A DNA stretch of 8,633 nt from Planctomycetota bacterium (GCA_024639415.1 JAHEIK010000144.1:1-8633), one strand, 5' to 3'. Counted from the first letter of the stretch, positions 1-5,857 are shown. The notes: a model not told the origin generated them from the letters alone. Translations and numbers: made by a program.

Positions 1-1529
1 TTCTTCTTGGCGGCCTTCTTCTTGGCTGCCTTCTTGCGCCGTGCCGCTTTCTTCCTGCCCGTACCCGTCTCCGCCTTTGCGCTCTTTGCCCCCTTTGCGT
101 CTTCTGTTCGATTCGGCTCTGCCGAGTCGAACAGCCCGATGGCCTCGAGCTTCGCCATGTAGCGACTGCTCGCGCCATCGGCGCGGATGGCGTCGACCTT
201 CTGTTTGAGCGTCTCGCGCACCGAGCGCGCCGTCTGCGCCTCGTCGGCCTGACTGACCTCCGGTCCACGAACGGCCTGCTCCAGGACGGCCGAGAGCGCG
301 GGCAGGTCCGCCGGCGGCTCCTCGTCTTCGTCGAGGAGGACCTCGGTGACTTCGGGTTCCGGCGGAGGCGGCTCGTCGGCCCAGCGCACGCCTGCCGGCA
401 GCGAGGGCTCGCTGATGGTCTGCGGCTCCCGGGGGGCCGGTACGAAGGACAGCGTCTGTTGCTCCGGTGCATCGCGCAGGATCGGTCGCGCCTCGGCGAC
501 CGGCGCCTCGGCGTCGGCCGCTACGGGAGGCTCCCAGGCGTGGCGTGCGGGAGCGGGCAGCGGCTGACCGTCGCTGCCCACATGGATCGGTCCGTCCTCG
601 GGCAGGTCGGCGTCGGTCTCGCGCGGGCCACCGGACACATCCTTGAAGAGCGCGGCCTGCTTGCCCGTGTAGTTGCCGGCGAGCAGCTCGGGGATGGTCG
701 GCAGGCGCTCCTCGCCCTCGAGGAGGTCGGCGATCGTGGCGGGCTCCGACGGCTCGCCGACGTGCACAGCGTCGTCGTCGGAGACCCGCTCAGGAGCGGC
801 CTCGTTCGCAGCGGGTGCATCCGCGGCGGGTGCGTCGTCGGCAGGCTCGGGATCCACGTAACGGATCCCGCCGATGTCGCGATGGCGCTGGAAGTCCATC
901 GGCAGTTCGTTGCCGTCTTCGTCGAACTGTCGCTCGGGGTACCAGGTCGCGCGCGCGGGGTCGCGCTCTGCCTTGCGGCCGCCGAGCATGCCGCGCACGT
1001 GAGCCCAGAAGCCGTAGCCCGACTGCTTCTTGTCCTGCGTGGGGACCTCGTCTTCGCGCGCCGTGTGGATCGGCCGCTCCGCGCGCTTCTGCATGGAGAA
1101 GGCGAGGATCGTGGCGGGAATAGCCATGAGGCCGAGCACGCCGAAGGCGATGTCGGGACCGACGGTCTCGCGCAGCACCTCGGCCAGTCCACCACCGACG
1201 AGTCCGCCCGCGGCGACGTCGCCGACGAGTCCGCAGATGGCGCCGGTGGCGATTCCGAGCACGGCCGAGCCGAGGCCCTTGAGCGCGAAGCCGCCGAGGT
1301 TGTAGCCCCACCAGTCCAGGATCATCCAGACGAGCAGCGGCAGCAGCAGGGCGACGCCGCCCCACCCCAGCAGGACTCCCGGTACTTGCAGTACGTAGAG
1401 CAGGCTCTCGTCGGGGCGGTCGAAGCCGCGCAGTCCGAACGCAGCCTGGATGCCCAGGAGCAGGAGGACCAGACCCGGCGCCACGAAGGACGCGAGGTTG
1501 TCGAGAATGGGACGCAGACGTTCCCGCAC
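1..1529 (-). CDS. Putative FtsK 4TM-like membrane protein without a visible motor, with Lys/Ala-rich tail (C-terminal end cut by window edge)
   Basis: An open minus-strand frame of 509 codons begins at GTG 1527-1529 and has no stop before the window edge. Residues about 12-35, 43-72, 85-115 and 125-146 are hydrophobic. The Gly-rich stretch at 105-114 (VAAGGLVGGG), followed by an amphipathic segment and a last hydrophobic helix, resembles the fourth-helix region of FtsK/SpoIIIE 4TM domains. From about 150 the protein is soluble: a basic patch, then a long linker rich in Pro, Asp and Glu (225-410), a predicted helical stretch (410-468), and a Lys/Ala repeat tail from about 479. No Walker A or B motif is present. 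The frame has high third-position GC, unlike the overlapping frames. GTG 1529 has only a weak ribosome site. GTG 1604 is a longer alternative, but would leave almost no room for a divergent promoter. The family call is by pattern only. A membrane-anchored DNA-binding role is inferred from the tail and from the neighbouring ftsK. Confidence 0.6.
   Translation of the reverse strand, partial: MRERLRPILDNLASFVAPGLVLLLLGIQAAFGLRGFDRPDESLLYVLQVPGVLLGWGGVALLLPLLVWMILDWWGYNLGGFALKGLGSAVLGIATGAICGLVGDVAAGGLVGGGLAEVLRETVGPDIAFGVLGLMAIPATILAFSMQKRAERPIHTAREDEVPTQDKKQSGYGFWAHVRGMLGGRKAERDPARATWYPERQFDEDGNELPMDFQRHRDIGGIRYVDPEPADDAPAADAPAANEAAPERVSDDDAVHVGEPSEPATIADLLEGEERLPTIPELLAGNYTGKQAALFKDVSGGPRETDADLPEDGPIHVGSDGQPLPAPARHAWEPPVAADAEAPVAEARPILRDAPEQQTLSFVPAPREPQTISEPSLPAGVRWADEPPPPEPEVTEVLLDEDEEPPADLPALSAVLEQAVRGPEVSQADEAQTARSVRETLKQKVDAIRADGASSRYMAKLEAIGLFDSAEPNRTEDAKGAKSAKAETGTGRKKAARRKKAAKKKAAKK
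3..32 (-). repeat. 15-nt tandem repeat coding Lys/Ala tail
   Basis: Two 15-nt units (3-17 and 18-32) differ at one base and encode repeats of the KAAKK type at the end of the visible membrane protein. A degenerate third unit (KAARRK-like) lies at 33-56. Such AAKK repeats are known from histone H1-like and AlgP-like bacterial tails that bind DNA. The array continues past the window edge, so copy number is unknown. Confidence 0.6.
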
Positions 1530-1542
1530 GCTCGGGATGGTA

Positions 1543-1561
1543 GGCCGGGGGTCCCCCGGCC
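1543..1561. promoter_or_regulatory. Perfect inverted repeat in the divergent intergenic region
   Basis: Nine-base arms, GGCCGGGGG and CCCCCGGCC, surround a single central T. As RNA this would fold as a 7-bp stem with a 5-nt loop. It lies 14 nt upstream of the GTG 1529 start of the minus-strand membrane protein, inside its likely leader, and 23 nt from the proposed -35 box of the divergent gene. It could be an operator or a leader hairpin. If the minus-strand gene really starts at 1604, it would lie inside coding sequence. Confidence 0.4.
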
Positions 1562-1583
1562 CGTGCCCTTCCGACCCAGCCCA

Positions 1584-1613
1584 TGGACGCGGAGAGGCCT
1601 CCACGTGTAGAGT
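1584..1613 (+). promoter_or_regulatory. Candidate sigma70-type promoter for the small membrane gene
   Basis: A -35-like TGGACG (1584-1589) and a -10-like TAGAGT (1608-1613) are separated by 18 nt. Transcription would start near 1620, at the GTG proposed as the start codon, which suggests a leaderless or nearly leaderless mRNA. The match is by eye and each box has mismatches to the consensus. Confidence 0.3.
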
Positions 1614-1619
1614 GTGTGC

Positions 1620-1907
1620 GTGGAGCAGGTGGCACAGGACACCAACCGCGATGCCGCGACCCGGCGACGGGCGGAGGGGGTGCTGCTCGTGCTCCTCGGC
1701 CTGGCCACGGTGGGCCTCTCCCTCGTGCGCCTGCTTGTGGACGGCCAGTTCCGTCCGGTAAGCCTCGTCGCAGGCACGACCGCGGTCTGTGGCGGCCTGG
1801 GCACGCTCGCCCGCGCCAGGGGGCGCCGCACCCCGAACGAGCTGCGGGCCATCACCGTGCTGCTCATGATCGGCCTGCTGGTTCTCATCGCGTTCGAAGA
1901 CGTCTAG
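1620..1907 (+). CDS. Small hypothetical membrane protein, three hydrophobic segments
   Basis: A 95-residue protein, unrecognised, on the plus strand. After a short polar, Arg-containing N-terminus it has hydrophobic segments at about residues 19-39, 46-62 and 74-92. A short basic loop with an RARGRR motif lies between the second and third, and the protein ends in Glu-Asp-Val. Third codon positions are strongly G/C-rich, supporting this strand over the long antisense frame. GTG 1620 was chosen because a weak AGAG ribosome site lies 7 nt upstream and because it coincides with the predicted transcription start. GTG 1614 and GTG 1629 are alternatives that change the length by two or three residues. 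It is divergent from the FtsK 4TM-like gene and convergent with ftsK. No function can be assigned. Confidence 0.6.
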   Translation: MEQVAQDTNRDAATRRRAEGVLLVLLGLATVGLSLVRLLVDGQFRPVSLVAGTTAVCGGLGTLARARGRRTPNELRAITVLLMIGLLVLIAFEDV

Positions 1908-1924
1908 GGCCGCGGAACGGACCG

Positions 1925-1939
1925 GGCCGAGACTCGGCC
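1925..1939 (+). terminator. Candidate terminator hairpin of the small membrane gene
   Basis: A 6-bp stem, GGCCGA with TCGGCC, has a 3-nt loop and begins 18 nt after the TAG stop. There is no T tract, so termination by this hairpin alone is uncertain. Confidence 0.3.
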
Positions 1940-2109
1940 TGCGTCACGGCTACGCACGCGAGTCGGCGAGCGTTCGGCGAAGGCGCCCGAGGGGCGTGGC
2001 GCCGTAGGGGCGCTGGGAGCCTGAGTCCGCGAAGGCGAGTCTTCGCCCGTCCCGTGCGTCGTCGGATTGCGCTGTGAGGCCGAGCTCCGGCTAGGGGGGT
2101 GCGGCCACT

Positions 2110-2132
2110 GCTCTGGCCCGGAAGGCCAGAGC
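2110..2132. repeat. Hairpin, 9-bp perfect stem
   Basis: Arms GCTCTGGCC (2110-2118) and GGCCAGAGC (2124-2132) surround a CGGAA loop. This is one member of the hairpin cluster downstream of ftsK. No T tract follows on either strand. Confidence 0.5.
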
Positions 2133-2142
2133 CGTCTGGCAG

Positions 2143-2164
2143 CAGGGGGGAGTCATCCCCCCTG
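2143..2164. repeat. Hairpin, 9-bp perfect stem
   Basis: Arms CAGGGGGGA (2143-2151) and TCCCCCCTG (2156-2164) surround a GTCA tetraloop. The run of six G pairing with six C would be very stable. Confidence 0.5.
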
Positions 2165-2205
2165 GTGTATGTAGCGCAGGTGCCCGGCGAGCGCGGCGAG
2201 CCGTG

Positions 2206-2259
2206 GGTGGCCGCAGCGGCCACCGACCGCGAGGAGGGCGTAGCTCCACGACGCGGTCG
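2206..2259. repeat. Two adjoining hairpins
   Basis: GGTGGCCG (2206-2213) pairs with CGGCCACC (2217-2224) around a CAG loop. CGACCGCG (2224-2231) pairs with CGCGGTCG (2252-2259) and encloses a smaller GGAG/CTCC pair (2233-2236, 2244-2247). The two structures share one base at 2224, so they would stack end to end if both form. Confidence 0.45.
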
Positions 2260-2267
2260 CACCGGTT

Positions 2268-2291
2268 CTGACGGCTCCGCGGAGCCGTCAG
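2268..2291 (-). terminator. Terminator-like perfect palindrome after ftsK
   Basis: A 24-nt perfect palindrome with arms CTGACGGCTCCG and its complement begins 5 nt after the ftsK TAG stop (2297-2299). It folds as a 10-bp stem with a 4-nt loop. No U tract follows, so it fits the GC-rich hairpin type of 3' end seen in high-GC bacteria better than a classic intrinsic terminator. It may also protect the 3' end. Confidence 0.5.
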
Positions 2292-2296
2292 GAGCG

Positions 2297-4747
2297 CTAG
2301 TCCCAAGATGTATCCACCGGGGGCGGGTCGTCGGGATCGAAGTACTCGCTGGCCTTCGGGCGCGGGATCTCGGCGGTCGCCTTCAGGGCTTCCCACGCCT
2401 CGAGCTCCATCAGGACCTCGCGCGCCTTGCTGCCTACGTGCGGACCGACCAGGCCGCGGTCGCACATCATGTCGATGAGGCGCGACGCACGCGTATAGCC
2501 CACGCCCAGGCGGCGCTGCAGCATGCTCGCGCTGCCGAGCTTCGAGGAGAGCACCGCGCGCACCGCGTCGTCGTACAGGTCGTCCTCGGCGAGCGGATCG
2601 CCAAGGTCGCCGGCCTTGCTCTTCAGCAGGTCCTCGTACTCCACGTCGGGGTACTGCTTCTCCAGGAACTCGACCGTCGCACGTGCTTCGGAGTCCGTCA
2701 CGAGCGTGCCCTGCGCGCGGCGCAAGTGCAGGCTGCGCGGATGCATGTACAGCATGTCGCCGTGGCCCAGCAGGCGGTCGGCGCCGTTGGCATCCAGCAC
2801 GACGCGGCTGTCGATCTTGCTCGAGACGACGAACGAGCAGCGCGTCGGCATGTTCGCCTTGATGAGGCCCGTGATGACGTTCGTCGACGGGCGCTGCGTG
2901 GCGAGCACCAGGTGGATGCCGACGGCGCGCGCCTTCTGCGCGATGCGCGTGATGGCCAGCTCCACGTCCTTGCCGTTGGTCAGGATCACATCGGCGAGCT
3001 CGTCGATGATGATCACGACGTAGGACATCTTGTCGGGCAGTTCCTCTTCGTCCAGGCCCATGCGCTCGCGCACTTCCTCGCGCTTTTCCTTCGGGATCGC
3101 GTTGTAGCCCGTGATGTTGCGCACGCCGCAGGCCAGGAGCTTGGAGTAGCGCTCCTCCATGCGGTCCACCGCCCACTCCAGGATCTTCGCCGCGCGGCGC
3201 ATGTCCGTGACGACAGGCGTCAGCAGATGGGGGATGCCCTCGTAGAAGGAAAGCTCGACCTGCTTCGGGTCTACGAGGATGAGGTTCACCTCGTCCGGAC
3301 CGCGCGTGTAGAGGATCGACAGCAGGATTGCATTGATGCACACGCTCTTGCCGGAGCCCGTCGCACCCGCGATGAGCAGGTGCGGCGTCTTCGTTAGGTC
3401 CTCGACGATCGGTCGGCCGGCCGTGTCGCTGCCGAGCGCGACGGGGATGGCCGCGCGGTCGACCTTGTCGCCCTCCTCCTCGAGCAGGTCGCGCATGCGC
3501 ACGATCTCGCGCGTTGAGTTCGGCACCTCGACGCCGACCGTGCTGCGGCCGGGAATCGGCGCCACGATGCGGATGCTCGGCGCCTTGAGTGCGATCGCCA
3601 GGTCGTCAGTCAGCGCCGTCACGCGGCTGAGGCGGATGCCCGACGGCACCTTGATCTCGTAGAACGTGATGACCGGGCCGCGCAGGTTGGAGACGACGCG
3701 CGCCTCGACGCCGAAGGACGCCAGCGCTTCCTCGAGCACCTCGGCGTTCGCCTCGACCTCCTCACGCACGGCTTCCGGGTCGACGCGGTCGCCGGGGGTC
3801 AGCAGGTTGAGCGGGGGCGCCACGTATTCGCCGCGCGGCTTGGGGCGGCGGGGCTTGCGGCGCGGCGGGGGAGCGATCGGGGCCGGCGGCGGCGGCACGG
3901 GGGCAGGCTGCGTGACGACCGGCGTCTCGGGCGCGGCTTCTTCCTCCGCGTCCTCCTCGGCGTCGTCTTCCTCCTCCTCCTCCTCCTCGTACTCGGACTC
4001 GCCATACTCCTCGCTGTCGTCCTCGTACTCCCACTCGCCGTCCTCGTCCTCCTCGTCTTCTTCGTACTCCGCTTCGCCGTAGTCCTCTTCCCACGCCCCG
4101 TCGTCTTCTTCGTCGGCGACGGCGACGCCGCCTTCGGACCCGCGCTCCTTGACCTTGTTCGTCGCGTCGACGCCGCGTCGCACCACGCCGCGCGCGAGGT
4201 ACATCACGCCCTGGACGAGATCGATCTGGGTCATCAGGCGGAAGACCGCGATCCACGCTACGGCAGTGATCAGGCCGGACGCCTTGCCGAAGGCACTGAA
4301 GGCGACCGAGCCCATGGCGAGGCCGAAGTAGCCGCCGGGCCCCGAGCGCTCGAGACCGGGAAGCAGTCCCCGCTCGAAGATCAAGGCGCCGAGCACGGCG
4401 GTGACCCCCATGAGCAGGGGCAGGAGCAGTGCCGAGCGGAGCCAGTTCGCGGGTCGGCGGCCGCGCAGGCAGCAGACGCCCCAGGCCACGGCGAAGGCCG
4501 GCAAGATCCAGGCGCCGAGGCCGACGGCACCCGTGAAGGCGCTGGCCGCGAACTCACCGATGGCGCCCGTGACGTTACGCAGGCCACCTGCGCTGGCCGG
4601 TGCCAGCGTGAGCATGGCCGCCGCGAGCAGGATGCCTCCCAGCGCGAGGGCGACGCCCGCCAGTTCGAGCCCGACGGGTTCGGGCTCTGCGGCTCGGTCG
4701 GAGGAGCGGGCGGGGCGGGACGCTGCGGCAGTGGTGGTACGGGCCAT
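2297..4747 (-). CDS. ftsK: FtsK/SpoIIIE-type DNA translocase
   Basis: This 816-aa protein is a membrane-anchored, ATP-driven double-stranded DNA pump. In this family it clears or resolves chromosome DNA at the division septum. Hydrophobic segments lie at about 27-49, 71-93, 104-125 and 139-170. Next comes a highly acidic linker (212-270, 42 of 59 residues Asp or Glu), then a Pro/Arg-rich stretch (272-305). The motor carries Walker A GATGSGKS (461-468), Walker B ending IIIDELAD (579-586) and an ATQRPS motif (616-621). The gamma winged helix (about 720-780, with GYTRASRLID and GSKAREVL) is the family's DNA-orienting module. The length is close to SpoIIIE and much shorter than E. coli FtsK. ATG 4747 is the only ordinary start, because an in-frame stop lies 33 nt upstream. 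Its GGAGG abuts the ATG with no spacer. Hairpin-rich gaps on both sides suggest its own transcript. Confidence 0.96.
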   Translation of the reverse strand: MARTTTAAASRPARSSDRAAEPEPVGLELAGVALALGGILLAAAMLTLAPASAGGLRNVTGAIGEFAASAFTGAVGLGAWILPAFAVAWGVCCLRGRRPANWLRSALLLPLLMGVTAVLGALIFERGLLPGLERSGPGGYFGLAMGSVAFSAFGKASGLITAVAWIAVFRLMTQIDLVQGVMYLARGVVRRGVDATNKVKERGSEGGVAVADEEDDGAWEEDYGEAEYEEDEEDEDGEWEYEDDSEEYGESEYEEEEEEEDDAEEDAEEEAAPETPVVTQPAPVPPPPAPIAPPPRRKPRRPKPRGEYVAPPLNLLTPGDRVDPEAVREEVEANAEVLEEALASFGVEARVVSNLRGPVITFYEIKVPSGIRLSRVTALTDDLAIALKAPSIRIVAPIPGRSTVGVEVPNSTREIVRMRDLLEEEGDKVDRAAIPVALGSDTAGRPIVEDLTKTPHLLIAGATGSGKSVCINAILLSILYTRGPDEVNLILVDPKQVELSFYEGIPHLLTPVVTDMRRAAKILEWAVDRMEERYSKLLACGVRNITGYNAIPKEKREEVRERMGLDEEELPDKMSYVVIIIDELADVILTNGKDVELAITRIAQKARAVGIHLVLATQRPSTNVITGLIKANMPTRCSFVVSSKIDSRVVLDANGADRLLGHGDMLYMHPRSLHLRRAQGTLVTDSEARATVEFLEKQYPDVEYEDLLKSKAGDLGDPLAEDDLYDDAVRAVLSSKLGSASMLQRRLGVGYTRASRLIDMMCDRGLVGPHVGSKAREVLMELEAWEALKATAEIPRPKASEYFDPDDPPPVDTSWD
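3969..3986 (-). repeat. (TCC)6 trinucleotide run inside ftsK acidic linker
   Basis: Six perfect TCC units on the plus strand (GGA/GAG on the coding strand) encode most of the Glu run at residues 254-260. The surrounding 3938-4114 is strongly purine-rich on the coding strand. Slippage here would add or remove Glu residues without a frameshift. Confidence 0.7.
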
Positions 4748-4785
4748 CCTCCGATGAATCGGGTCCGCGGGCCTCCGGATTCATC
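4748..4785 (-). promoter_or_regulatory. ftsK leader: abutting GGAGG and 8-bp inverted repeat
   Basis: On the coding strand GGAGG (4748-4752) touches the ATG with no spacer. Just upstream, GATTCATC (4753-4760) pairs perfectly with GATGAATC (4778-4785). The enclosed bases can extend the fold and contain a second GGAGG (4772-4776). Folding would place an 8-bp stem directly against the ribosome site. A role in controlling ftsK translation is inferred from position only. Confidence 0.4.
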
Positions 4786-4812
4786 AGAGGCGAAGGCGAG
4801 GTGAGGGGGCCC

Positions 4813-4840
4813 TGACAGCGTGCTGACAAGCACGCTGTCA
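4813..4840. terminator. 12-bp perfect hairpin upstream of ftsK
   Basis: TGACAGCGTGCT (4813-4824) and its exact complement (4829-4840) flank a GACA tetraloop. This is the longest stem in the window. It lies 66 nt upstream of the ftsK start. It is about 250 nt past the coaC stop, late for a terminator of the upstream operon. No T tract follows on the minus strand. An operator or a mobile hairpin repeat are alternatives. Confidence 0.4.
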
Positions 4841-4863
4841 CCCGTTTGCGCGAGGAGGTTCGG

Positions 4864-4888
4864 AAGGAGGGGCGCGTAGCCCCTCCTT
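4864..4888 (-). terminator. 10-bp perfect hairpin, terminator-like
   Basis: AAGGAGGGGC (4864-4873) pairs with GCCCCTCCTT (4879-4888) around a 5-nt loop. On the minus strand the stem ends in CCTT followed by CC, a weak pyrimidine tail. It may end readthrough from the coaC operon before ftsK. Confidence 0.4.
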
Positions 4889-5086
4889 GCCGGAGCGCCG
4901 GACGCGGCATCGCCGCGCGGCGCGACGAACACTCCGCGCGGGAGCGCGGAACGTCTACCAGCTCTAGACCGAACGTGGGGGCGCGCGCGCGGCGTGGTGC
5001 GCAACCGTGATCGTGGCATCGGCCTCCGTGCAGACCGTGGGCTCGATCCTTCGTGGGGCCGGGGCAGAGGCAGAGGCCCGATTCCT

Positions 5087-5638
5087 CTACGACCCGCCGA
5101 GCTGCCCTTCGATCGCCGCCAGAATCTCCGCCGGCTCGCTCATGCGGCCGGGGCCGCTGTCGCCCTCGGCGAGGTAGCCCGACGCCGGGCCGACGAACGA
5201 CACACCGTCCGCGCGCAGGATCTCGATGTTGGCCTGTACGCGCTTGGCGGCCCACATGCGCTGGTTCATCGCCGGGGCGATGAGCACGGGGCAGGTCGCG
5301 CCCAAGTAGGTCGTGCTCACGATCTCGTCCGCGATGCCGTGGGCGAACTTCCCGATCAGGTTGGCCGTGCACGGAGCGATCACGAGCAGGTCGGCCTCCT
5401 CGCTGATGCGCAAGTGCATGGCCGCGCCCTCGGCCTCGAACCACGAGCCGTTCGTGAGGACCGGGCCGTGCGTCAGCGCGGAGAAGGCGAGCGGACGGAC
5501 GAAGCGCTCGGACGCCGTGCTCATGACGACGTTCACCGAGTGTCCGGCCTGGACCAGCTTCGAGACGAAGTCGCAGGCCTTCCACGCGGCGATGCTGCCA
5601 CCGACGCAGACGACGATGCGAGCCTTCGCTGTGGCCAT
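5087..5638 (-). CDS. coaC: Phosphopantothenoylcysteine decarboxylase (CoaC), stand-alone flavoprotein
   Basis: This 183-aa FMN protein of the HFCD family decarboxylates 4'-phosphopantothenoylcysteine to phosphopantetheine in coenzyme A synthesis. Visible marks are the N-terminal GGSIAAWK (13-20), the catalytic His75 in MHLRI and PAMNQRMW with Asn125 (122-129). The substrate-clamp motif AEGDSGPGRM lies at 157-166. These positions line up with the E. coli Dfp N-terminal domain without gaps, and at the Cys158 position this protein has Glu. In many bacteria CoaC is fused to the ligase CoaB. Here the frame stops after the decarboxylase domain, and the next 339 nt hold no CoaB remnant, so coaB must lie elsewhere. 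The ATG start lies 6 nt after rpoZ with no strong ribosome site, which suggests coupled translation. It is the last gene of the operon. Confidence 0.88.
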   Translation of the reverse strand: MATAKARIVVCVGGSIAAWKACDFVSKLVQAGHSVNVVMSTASERFVRPLAFSALTHGPVLTNGSWFEAEGAAMHLRISEEADLLVIAPCTANLIGKFAHGIADEIVSTTYLGATCPVLIAPAMNQRMWAAKRVQANIEILRADGVSFVGPASGYLAEGDSGPGRMSEPAEILAAIEGQLGGS

Positions 5639-5644
5639 GGTGCG

Positions 5645-5851
5645 CTAGTCCGCGTCTTCCGGCGTCAGATCGATCTTGCCGGCGCGGATCTCCTCGATCG
5701 CGATGTCGATCGGGTTCTCGGAGCGGATCTCGACGAGGCGGGGCGCGCCGGCGACGAGTTCACGGACGCGCTTCTGCAGCAGCGCGGTCAGCAGGAAGCG
5801 ACCACCGACCTTCTGCTCGAGCTCGTCGATGATGCGGATCTTCTCCTCCAT
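5645..5851 (-). CDS. rpoZ: DNA-directed RNA polymerase omega subunit
   Basis: This 68-aa protein is the small RNA polymerase subunit that helps fold and hold beta'. It shows the usual omega layout: an N-terminal helix with the GGRFLLTALLQKRVREL stretch (residues 16-32), then the NPIDIAIEEIRAGKI segment (46-60) and a short acidic end. The length is a little under the E. coli protein and normal for divergent omegas. The start is fixed by a strong AAGGAG six nt upstream of ATG 5851. It sits between gmk (24-nt gap) and coaC (6-nt gap). gmk-rpoZ neighbours are common in bacteria and link the two to guanine nucleotide metabolism. Confidence 0.9.
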   Translation of the reverse strand: MEEKIRIIDELEQKVGGRFLLTALLQKRVRELVAGAPRLVEIRSENPIDIAIEEIRAGKIDLTPEDAD

Positions 5852-5857
5852 GAGGAA

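Larger units (their letters stand above)
1908..2296. other. 389-nt non-coding gap rich in hairpins, between convergent genes
   Basis: No frame here has convincing coding character. Perfect inverted repeats are dense. They are 1925-1939 (6 bp, loop 3), 1982-2003 (GGCGCC arms, 10-nt loop), 2029-2046 (6 bp, loop 6), 2110-2132 (9 bp, loop 5), 2143-2164 (9 bp, loop 4), 2206-2224 (8 bp, loop 3), 2224-2259 (8-bp outer arms enclosing a GGAG/CTCC inner pair) and 2268-2291 (24-nt palindrome). The last five lie within 182 nt. Some hairpins probably terminate the convergent transcripts. The number of them exceeds what two terminators need. Confidence 0.55.
4748..5086. other. 339-nt non-coding gap between coaC and ftsK
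   Basis: No convincing coding frame, and no trace of the coaB domain that often follows coaC. It holds the ftsK leader repeat (4753-4785) and hairpins at 4813-4840, 4864-4888, 4903-4917 (6 bp, loop 3), 4933-4950 (7 bp, loop 4) and 4953-4969 (5 bp, loop 7), plus a short alternating GC run at 4980-4990. I could not place a promoter for ftsK with confidence. The part nearest coaC (about 4992-5086) shows no strong structure. Confidence 0.5.

Noticed and set aside
459..1610. A 383-codon plus-strand open frame antisense to the 4TM-like gene
   Set aside because: The minus-strand frame has membrane segments, consistent third-position GC and a Lys/Ala tail. The plus frame has none of these.
790..1635. 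Arg- and Pro-rich minus-strand frames overlapping the 4TM-like gene
   Set aside because: Their Arg/Pro/Ser-rich composition is typical of out-of-frame translation of GC-rich genes, and they overlap the better-supported frame.
2099..3397. A 432-codon plus-strand open frame antisense to ftsK
   Set aside because: It mirrors the FtsK motor and gamma-domain coding sequence, has composition typical of a shadow frame, and crosses the non-coding hairpin region.
4980..4990. A short alternating GC run as a possible Z-DNA site
   Set aside because: At 11 nt it is too short to claim structure in a genome this GC-rich.
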